A stretch of 64,000 nt of DNA from Liolophura sinensis (taxonomy: Eukaryota > Mollusca > Polyplacophora > Chitonida > Chitonidae): NCBI RefSeq assembly GCF_032854445.1, contig NC_088297.1, positions 24,749,127 through 24,813,126 on the forward strand. Reading direction: 5' to 3'. Of this stretch, positions 23,149-30,833 are shown one piece after another (position 1 is the first letter of the stretch; each line of letters starts with the position of its first letter). The notes beneath the pieces were generated by a model. It did no database searches. It was not told the DNA's origin and was given only the letters and a program-made list of their open reading frames with translations. The position numbers and the translations under genes are program-made.

Positions 23149-23690
23149 TTAAACTGACCGGCCAGCGCGGGAGATGATTGACTGAAGGCGCGACATTTGC
23201 TTCTGCTCTACGTGATCTAATTTAGAATCATACTCCTGGATGCTAGCAAGGGATTTGTGTCCCGTGACTTGCATAATTTTATGTGGAGCGACGCCAGATT
23301 TTACAAGGGTTTGAACGGTTGTTTTTCGGACCGAGTGATTAGTTTTCCGGCCTTTCAGTCCAGCAGCCTCGGCTGCCCTCTTCATTAGCTGTCCCAAACG
23401 ATGCTCTCCCATTGGAGTGGAGTAATACCACACAGCTGCATCAGGTTTGAGATTTGTTTGCCACAACCATCTCTGCACATTTTTAACATCGCGATTTGTG
23501 CTCACAACTGTGTTTTTCTTCTGTTGCGAATCAATAAAGGCATTTACATCATTTACTACTTCATCTCTACTGGTACTTGGTGTTGCTTCTAAATGTTGCC
23601 CAGCTCTGGGTCATCAAATGGATCAAGTAGCATGCAAATTTCAGCGTCGGTGAGATCAAAAGGGTCAGAATCTGATTGATCGGCAGCCAT
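23149..23690 (-). pseudogene. Crypton-type tyrosine recombinase, internally deleted copy
   Basis: A frame of at least 118 codons (23505-23149) ends in a DUF3504/Crypton-type tyrosine recombinase C-terminus. It has the PMGEHRLGQLMKRAAEAAG segment, the HSVRKT box (H-x-x-R catalytic pair), VTGHKS, and EYDS, which may hold the nucleophilic Tyr. This is the domain known from KIAA1958, QRICH1 and ZMYM2-4. Upstream, an ATG at 23690 opens an acidic N-terminus (MAADQSDSDPFDLTDAEIC) that reaches a stop at 23591-23589. One frame shift links it to the second frame at about AGQHLEATPSTSRDE. The recombinase-core half, including the first catalytic Arg, is missing: NVQRWLWQTN, typical of the region before the core, passes straight into LKPDAAVW, typical of the C-terminal part. 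I read it as a deletion derivative. An intron cannot be excluded for the N-terminal junction. Confidence 0.8.
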
Positions 23691-23752
23691 GCTTGTTGTG
23701 TCGTGCGCTTGTTGACAAACAAAAAGTAGTCCGCACGCGTGACGTCACAGTT

Positions 23753-23789
23753 ACAATTGTCCAATATATTAAAAATATTGGACAGTTGT
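23753..23789. other. hairpin upstream of the Crypton start codon
   Basis: ACAATTGTCCAATAT (23753-23767) pairs with ATATTGGACAGTTGT (23775-23789) with one mismatch across a 7-base loop. It starts 63 bases before the ATG of the Crypton remnant in that gene's orientation. A GTGACGTCAC palindrome lies just beside it at about 23740. Confidence 0.8.
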
Positions 23790-23979
23790 GTTTACTACAT
23801 AATATAGTAGGCGCTGGACACTTAGGTGTATAATAATATTATATGCAGCACTCAGAAACGATGAATTTAAGGACACTGTAAATACATTCCAGGAGATACG
23901 GCAGCTTGAAAAAAAGAGTGGTCGATAGTCACAGTTCAGCACTCAGTACCGAGAGTGCCCACCGTTAGCGTCACGAAGA

Positions 23980-24031
23980 GCGTGAACTGTGGTTAGCGAT
24001 CACTCCCTAACGCTAACCACAGTTTTCACGC
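23980..24031. other. 19-bp-stem hairpin
   Basis: GCGTGAACTGTGGTTAGCG (23980-23998) pairs with CGCTAACCACAG-TT-TTCACGC (24011-24031) with only a two-base bulge around a 12-base loop. Third strong hairpin in 1.6 kb. Confidence 0.85.
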
Positions 24032-24599
24032 TGCTATAGCTCCTGGATTATTGCCCTAAAATGTGAAAATCTGGTGGAAATTGAAGCCACAATCCATAAT
24101 GATTACCTACCCTAATTGTTGAGTAAACGCATTATTTAATACTGAGAGAAAACAATATAACATTGCTCCGTGCGTTAATATTTTTGTTGAGTATATATAA
24201 ACACGTCAATGCGGAATCCTAGGTGAAAAATCAACTTTACTTGAAGCCCTGTAACTCCAAATCTAACACGTGGGAAATTTAGTGTTTACGTCTTCCATGT
24301 CGTCTGCCACGAAGGTTTACCTTAAACCACATCACGCAGCTGTGGACGAGACAATCGGAAGGTGAGGGCTCTGGAAAACTAACATTGTGTTGCGCTTGCA
24401 CGTTAACCATTCGGCCAGGGGGAACAACCTTGCCCCCTATCCACACCCCCAAACCTGGGTGATCTTGTGAATATATGTAGGCAAAGACGGACTTAGTTTT
24501 ACGATGGGGACTGTGTTTTTTAAGGGTGTATTATTGATTTTTTCTTTCCCAACGCATTGGCCATTTTAACACCTGAACTTGAAATTAACACATTCGCAC
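24032..24599. other. intergenic, no gene seen
   Basis: Nothing recognised up to the point where LINE endonuclease homology begins. Confidence 0.5.
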
Positions 24600-24615
24600 C
24601 TAAAAATGACAAAGT

Positions 24616-24906
24616 GTGATCATAGAAAACTTTAATATCGACCTATTCAAAACCGGCACCCACCGCCCATCTAAACAGTTTCTAGAAACTATCAAATCCT
24701 ATTATTATTTCCCCCAAATTGCAAAACCGACCAGAATCAAATCTAATAGTGCCACCTTAATTGGCAATATTTTTACCAACTTTCCCGAAACCAACATCTT
24801 GTCAGGAATTCTCCCAGATGTAACCGATCATTTTCCCGTTTTCCAAATTGACCGTCAAAATATCCCCACCTCACTGAGGGGGTGCTATATTATGTATCGC
24901 ATGTAA
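24616..24906 (+). pseudogene. LINE endonuclease domain, C-terminal part
   Basis: The frame reads through NFNIDLFKTGTHRPSKQF (GDFN-type motif with the first two residues altered), FPQIAKPTRI, NSATLIGNIFTN (D to G at the usual 'IDNIF' site) and DVTDHFPVF, which holds the conserved Asp-His pair normally written SDH. This order is that of exonuclease-endonuclease-phosphatase domains in non-LTR retrotransposons. The N-terminal half is absent. The altered residues and the array that follows show it is inactive. Confidence 0.85.
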
Positions 24907-26575
24907 CCGATCATTTTCACGTTTTCCATATTGACCACCAAAATATCCTTATCCCACGGGGAGGGGGGGGGGGGGCGAGATTATGTATCTCATGTAAACG
25001 ATCATTTACCTGTTTTCCGTATTGACCACCAAAATATCCTTATCCCACGGGGAGGGGGGGGGGGGCGAGATTATGTATCTCATGTAAACGATCATTTACC
25101 CGTTTTCCGTATTGACCACCAAAATATCCTTATCCCACGGGGAGGGGGGGCGAGATTATGTATCTCATGTAAACGGTCATTTACCCGTTTTCCGTATTGA
25201 CCACCAAAATATCCTTATCCCACGGGGAGGGGGGGGCGAGATTATGTATCTCATGTAAACGGTCATTTACCCGTTTTCCGTATTGACCACCAAAATATCC
25301 TTATCCCACGGGGAGGGGGGGCGAGATTATGTATCTCATGTTAACGATCATTTACCCGTTTTCCGTATTGACCACCAAAATATCCTTATCCCACGGGGAG
25401 GGGGGGGCGAGATTATGTATCTCATGTAAACGATCATTTAACCGTTTTCCGTATTGACCACCAAAATATCCTTATCCCACGGGGAGGGGGGGCGAGATTA
25501 TGTATCTCATGTAAACGGTCATTTACCCGTTTTCCGTATTGACCACCAAAATATCCTTATCCCACGGGGAGGGGGGGGGCGAGATTATGTATCTCATGTT
25601 AACGATCATTTACCCGTTTTCCGTATTGACCACCAAAATATCCTTATCCCACGGGGAGGGGGGGGGGGGCGAGATTATGTATCTCATGTAAACGATCATT
25701 TACCCGTTTTCCGTATTGACCACCAAATTATCCCCACCACTTGGAGGGAAAGCGAGATTATGTATCCCATGTAACCGATCATTTTTCCGTTTCCGAACTG
25801 ACCACCAAAACATCCCAACCCAACGGAGGGGGCTGCGATATTATGTACCACATGTTACCGATCCCTTTTCCATTTTCCGTATTGACCACCAAAATATCCC
25901 CACCCCACGGAGGGGTGGGATATTATGTACCACATATTACCGATCCCTTTTCCATTTTCCGTTTTTCCGTATTGACCCACGGAGGGGTGGGATATTATGT
26001 ACCACATATTACCGATCCCTTTTCCATTTTCTGTATTGACCACCAAAATATCCCCACCCAATGGAGGGGTGCAATATTATCTATCACATGTTACCGATCA
26101 CTTTTCCATTTTCCGTATTGACCACCAAAATATCCCCACCCCACGGAGGGGTGCGATATTACCTATCACATGTTACCGATCACTTTTCCATTTTCCGTAT
26201 TGACCACCAAAATATCCCCACCCCACGGAGGGGTGCGATATTATCTATCACATGTTACCAATCACTTTTCCATTTTCCGTATTGACCACCAAAATATCCC
26301 ACCCCACGGAGGGGTGCGATATTATGTATCGCATGTAACCGATCATTTTTCCGTCTGCCATACTGACCACCAAAATAACCCCACCCCACGGAGGGGGTGC
26401 GATAGTATGTATCGCATGTAACCGATCATTTTTCCGTCTGCCATACTGACCACCAAAATAATCCCACCCCACGGAGGTGGTGCGATATTATGTATCGCAC
26501 GTGACCGATCATTTCCGCTTTTCCGTATTGACCACTAAAATATCCCTATCCCACGGAGGTGGTGCGATATTATGT
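24817..26575 (+). repeat. ~85-90-bp minisatellite seeded in the LINE endonuclease
   Basis: About 20 units. The first unit is the LINE's own DVTDHFPVFQIDRQN codons followed by a YIMYR-encoding segment. Later units keep GATCATTTNCCNGTTTTCCG and ATTGACCACCAAAATATCC. Two sub-arrays differ: in 24900-25700 the units hold a G-run of 6-13 bases after CCCACGGGGA, and in 25740-26575 they have CCACGGAGGGGGTGCGATA. Unit length varies with the G-run. On leaving the array at 26576 the sequence resumes as LINE (AGGAGGGTAACTCACGAATC). Confidence 0.92.
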
Positions 26576-27470
26576 ATAGGAGGGTAACTCACGAATCAAT
26601 ATTACAGGTTGTTAAAGATCTGAGAAACTCTGGACTCATTTCTCAGAAATAGTGGATGTAAATAACGCTCTAGACTCTTTAGGCCTCGATTTCACAAATA
26701 CATGTCATGAATGTCAACCCCTTATCAAAATAGCAATCAAAAAAAGCTACAATTACCAAGTCCTCAGTTTCCAGTCTCACCTCTATACAAATAAAAGGCT
26801 ATATATAGATTACATATATCAAATGAAATCATCAATACAAACTGTTCAGCCTAAAAAGTAAAGAAACAAATAGAATAATACCCTGCTTATAGGAAAAATA
26901 AAATACTTCGAAGAACAACTGATTAAAGCCAATAATAATATATAAGGTACTTGGAAAATAGTTAATAAACTCATGAACAAAACCAAATCAAGTTTATTTA
27001 TTTATTTATTTGATTGGTGTTTTATGCCGTACTCAAGAATATTTTACTTATACGACGGCGGCCAGCATTATGGTAGGAGGAAACCGGGCACAGCCCAGGG
27101 GAAACCCACGACCATCCGCAGGTTGCTTTCGACCTTCCCACTTACGACCGGAGAGGGAGCCAGCATGAGCTGGACTTGAAATCACAGCGACCGCATTGGT
27201 GAGAGGCTCCTGGGTCATTACGCTGCGCTAGTGCGCTTCCGACTGCGCCACGGAGGCCCCCCAAATCAAGTAAGTGATCTAATACTTTACCAATCGTATA
27301 ACGTCAGAATCCCAAACAACAGCTGATGGCTTAAATGATCACTTCTCAAATACAGCTCTAACACTGGATCATAGTTTACCTCAGCCCAGTAAAAGCTTTT
27401 AGGGCTATCTCCCAGAACCATTCAGGTCAGGTTTTGTTTTTGAGCCATGCACGCAAACAGAAATGGTAAA
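26576..27470 (+). pseudogene. LINE linker between endonuclease and reverse transcriptase
   Basis: Broken frames read RRVTHESILQVVKDLRNSG, IKYFEEQLIKANNN, GTWKIVNKLMNKTKSS, then after the SINE LPQPSKSF, GYLPEPF and a NKVPNLKN-like end. These recall the segment of Jockey/CR1-like LINEs that lies just before the reverse transcriptase. Several stops and frame changes are present. Confidence 0.7.
26994..27261 (-). mobile_element. SINE family 1 nested in the LINE
   Basis: Complete tail-first copy (TTATTTATTTATTTGATTGG ... CGCCACGGAGGCC). The 10-base duplication CAAATCAAGT at 26984-26993 and 27262-27271 proves insertion into already present LINE sequence. Confidence 0.95.
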
Positions 27471-27529
27471 TAAGGTTCCTAATCTGAAAAATGTGTAACC
27501 TTTTACATATCGGACAAATTGTTGGAAGG

Positions 27530-27680
27530 AGTCAGCAATTATAATTTTTTTGGCGTATATCTTAATGACAAATTAAATTGAACTAGACAAATTAAAGAAA
27601 TTTCAAAAACAATTTCGAGAAACATCAGCTTTTAACAAATTAAAGAAAGTCTCCATATGAGAATCATGCATATCTTGTAT
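27530..27680 (+). pseudogene. LINE reverse transcriptase, thumb-side fragment
   Basis: Frames read NYKFFGVYLNDKLN, RQIKEISKTISRNIS and MRIMHILYYSLIY, the usual order at the end of Jockey/CR1-like reverse transcriptases (Y-K-F-L-G-V-x-L-D, then I-S-K-x-I-x-x, then L-Y-x-S-L-I-x-P-Y). The YADD-bearing palm is missing. Confidence 0.8.
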
Positions 27681-29412
27681 TATTCCTTGATATATACTTA
27701 CTGGTCAATATGAAAACCCTGTATATCTTGTACTATTCCTTGATATATCCTTACTGGTGAATATAAACACCCTGCACGTCTTGTATTATTCCTTGATATA
27801 TCCTTACTGGTAAATGTTAAAACCCTGCATATCTTGTATTATTCCTTAATATATCCTTACTGGTAAATGCTAAAACCCTGCAAATCTTGTAATATTCCTT
27901 GATATATCTTTACTGGTGAATGTTAAAACCCTGCATCTTTTGTATTATTCTTTGATATGTCCTTACTGGTGAATGTTAAAACCCTGCATCTCCTATATTA
28001 TTCCTTCATAGGTCCTTCCTGGTGAATGTTCAAACCCTGCATATCTTGAATTATTCCTTGATATATCCTTACTGGTGAATGTTAAAATACTTCATATCTT
28101 GTATTATTCCTTGATATATCCTCACTGGTAAATGTTAAAACCCTGCATACCTTGTATTATTCTTTGATACATCCTTACTGGTAAATGTTAAAACCCTGCA
28201 TTTCTTGTATTATTCTTTGATATGTCTTTACTGGTGAATGTTAAAACCTTGCATATCTTGTATTATTCCTTGATATATCCTTACTGGTAAATGCTAAAAC
28301 CCTTCATATCTTGTATTATTCCTTGATATATCCTTACTGGTGAATGTTAAAACCTTGCAATTATTGTATTATTTCTTGATATGTCCTTACTGGTGAATAT
28401 GAAAACCTTGCATTTCTTGTATTATTCTTTGATATATCCTCACTGGTGAATGTTAAAACCCTGCATATCTTGTATTATTCCTTGGTATATCCTTACTGGT
28501 GAGTGTTAGAACACTGCTTTTCTTGTATTATTCCTTAATATGTCCTTACTGGTGAATATGAAACCCCTGTGTATCTTGTATTATTCCTTGATATATCCTT
28601 ACTGGTGAATGTTAAAACCCTGCATATATTTTATTAATCCTTAATATATATTCTTACTAATGAATTTTAAAACCCTGCATATTTTGTATTATTCCCTGAT
28701 ATATCCTTACTGGTGAATGTTAAAACCCTGCAAATCTTGTATTATTCCTTGATATATCCTTACTGGTAAATGTTAAAACCCTTTACATCTTGCATTATTC
28801 CTTGATGTATCCATACTGGTGAATGTTAAAACCCTGCATCTCTTGTATTATTCCTTAATATCTCCTTACTGCTAAATAAGAAAACCATGCATATCTTGTA
28901 TAATTCCTTGATATATCATTACCGATGAATATGAAAACCCTGCATATTTTGTATTATTCCTTGATATATCCTTACTGGTGAATGTCAAAACACTGCATTT
29001 CTTGTATTTTTTCTTCATATATCCTTACTGGTGAATGTTAAAACACTGCATTTCTTGTATTATTCCTTAATTTTTCCTTGCTGCTGATTATAAGAACCCT
29101 TCATCTACTGTATTATTTTTTAATATATTTTTACTAATGAGTATGAAAACCCTGCATATTTTGTATTATTCCTTGATATATTCTTACTGGTGAATATGAA
29201 AACCTTGCATTTCTTGTATTATTCCTTGATATATTCTTACCGGTGAATATGAAAACCTTGCATTTCTTGCATTATTCCCTGATATAACCTTACTGGTGAA
29301 TATGAAAACCCTGCATATCTTGTATTACCCCTTGATATATCTTTACTGGTGAATGTTAAAACCCTGCATATCTTGTATTATTCCTTGATATATTCCTACT
29401 GATGAATGTTAA
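27657..29412 (+). repeat. 53-bp minisatellite seeded in the LINE reverse transcriptase
   Basis: About 33 units of 53 bases: CTGCATATCTTGTATTATTC then CTTGATATATCCTTACTGGT then GAATGTTAAAACC. In one frame each unit still reads LHILYYSLIYPYW, the LINE segment found at its start. Units differ at many positions, so the array is older than the 81-bp one. A 53-base period is not divisible by three, so no frame stays open. Confidence 0.93.
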
Positions 29413-29560
29413 AACCATGCAAATGTTTCAGTCAATAAATGATTTTCTTTTACTCCTACTTGTGCATGAATACTTTTATGACCCATATCTACTACCTGTA
29501 AATTTCCCCTCGATATTTGACAGGATTCAAAACATTTTGGCCATCTAACAGAACAAGTCT
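29413..29560 (+). pseudogene. possible LINE C-terminal fragment
   Basis: After the array one frame reads HEYFYDPYLLPVNFPSIF, similar in layout to the F-x-Y-K-x-x-N-L-L-P-x-x-F segment near the end of CR1-like LINE proteins. It is short and tentative. Confidence 0.35.
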
Positions 29561-29919
29561 TTTTTTTTCTTGTGTGCCAATGATCCCCAACCCTCCCCCC
29601 CCCCACCCCCCCCCCCCCACCCCACCAATGGAATTAATTTCCTCAAAGCCTTAAAGTATGCCCCTATTTATCTGCTTACAAAAGGAACCTTAATCTGTAC
29701 TTACTTAAAATGGGGGCTTAGTCTACAAATATTTTGTTTTTGTACTCTATAGGCAGTTGTATTTGTAAGCATAACATTATTACTTATTTTCACCTTTATC
29801 TCAATCCCATTAAAACCAAGTTTATTAAAGTTTGAACAGGGATAGAAATTTAATAAAAAGATGAGAGAGTTGATAAAACTTACTGATGCCATCACAACTA
29901 TAATTTTTTGACAATATGC
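29561..29919. other. C-rich tract and unassigned sequence
   Basis: A C-rich run lies at about 29590-29625. The rest is AT-rich with nothing recognised. Confidence 0.5.
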
Positions 29920-29981
29920 CAGGGGCCGATTTCATAAACCTCACTTAAGTGAACCGTTAAACTTAATGAAACCGGCCCCTG
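29920..29981. mobile_element. 62-bp palindromic MITE-like element
   Basis: CAGGGGCCGATTTCAT (29920-29935) pairs with ATGAAACCGGCCCCTG (29966-29981) with one mismatch. The end motif is shared with the interrupted MITE at 5177-5528. Confidence 0.6.
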
Positions 29982-30045
29982 AGTGCTAAGAATATACAAA
30001 CAGTCTTTAAACGCGTCAGGTAAAGCAAAAAGTTTTTCGTGTTCT

Positions 30046-30285
30046 AGGCCCAGTTGTTTGAAAGTGTATCAGACAATACTGGTATTTAGCTATATTCTAT
30101 AATTTAAATTTTAACTAAGCTCAGCAGCCGACGCAGCTCTGCAAAGTCAAAGTAACACAACAGCAGCTTTAGTTCATATTTAATATACTGTTATACAATT
30201 TTTTTCAGCTAAGTACAAAATTGAAGGCTTGGCTTATAGGTAAATCTGGTATTAAATATTAAACCAGTTTGAACAACCGGGCCCT
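30046..30285. mobile_element. MITE-like element with GGCCC...TTGTT inverted ends
   Basis: The left end AGGCCCAGTTGTTTGAAA and the right end TTTGAACAACCGGGCCCT are inverted repeats with two mismatches and one gap, 240 bases apart. The internal sequence is AT-rich and non-coding. Confidence 0.55.
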
Positions 30286-30833
30286 GGAACCGAAGAAAAT
30301 AACATTTCTTTGTAGCAGCGGCTAAATAAGATGTGTTAGTAAGAATGTCCTCTACACGTCATCATTTTTCCTATAATGTCGGCCCACAGATTTGAATAAG
30401 TATACTTACCTGGCGGATTTAAATATTTTCCTTTGATATACAAAAACTTCGCACATTAAGTTAGGATCTCAAAGGAATAACTTACAGCAGAAGTCTGTTC
30501 AACAGTTATTCGTGAATCACATGAAAACTAATACCAAAAAGTTGAAAAGATGAATACAGTATTTTAGTACCAGAGAAGTTTTACAGGGAATATGTAGATG
30601 GTACTGGAAAACACAACGCTGGGCCATGCCTCGTACGTGCACATGGTCACAAAGGTCACGTATGAACCAGGATTTCTTTATAGTAGGCTAGTCTCACAAT
30701 GAGATTTCCGTTTGTATTGCGTCACATGAGGTTCAGCGAACAGTCTGGCAGTATAAAGACAATAACGGAGGTTCAAAACGATGACGTCAATAATGGTGGT
30801 ATTCACACCTTTAATTTCACGTAAACTGCAACT
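30286..30833. other. 3' flank of the sulfotransferase-like gene
   Basis: No element recognised. It probably contains the 3' untranslated region of the minus-strand gene, but no clear AATAAA signal was found on that strand. A CRE palindrome lies at 30782-30789. Confidence 0.4.

Larger units (their letters stand above)
24600..29560 (+). mobile_element. decayed LINE carrying two internal minisatellites and a SINE
   Basis: Pieces of one non-LTR retrotransposon lie in order on the plus strand. They are an AP-type endonuclease C-terminal half (24616-24906), the linker between endonuclease and reverse transcriptase (26576-27470), the thumb-side end of the reverse transcriptase (27530-27680) and a possible C-terminal piece (29413-29560). 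The catalytic reverse-transcriptase core is deleted between about 27470 and 27530. Two tandem arrays occupy 24817-26575 and 27657-29412, each beginning exactly in LINE coding sequence, and a SINE with a target duplication interrupts the linker. The segment style is that of Jockey/CR1/L2-like LINEs, but the clade is not certain. Confidence 0.8.
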
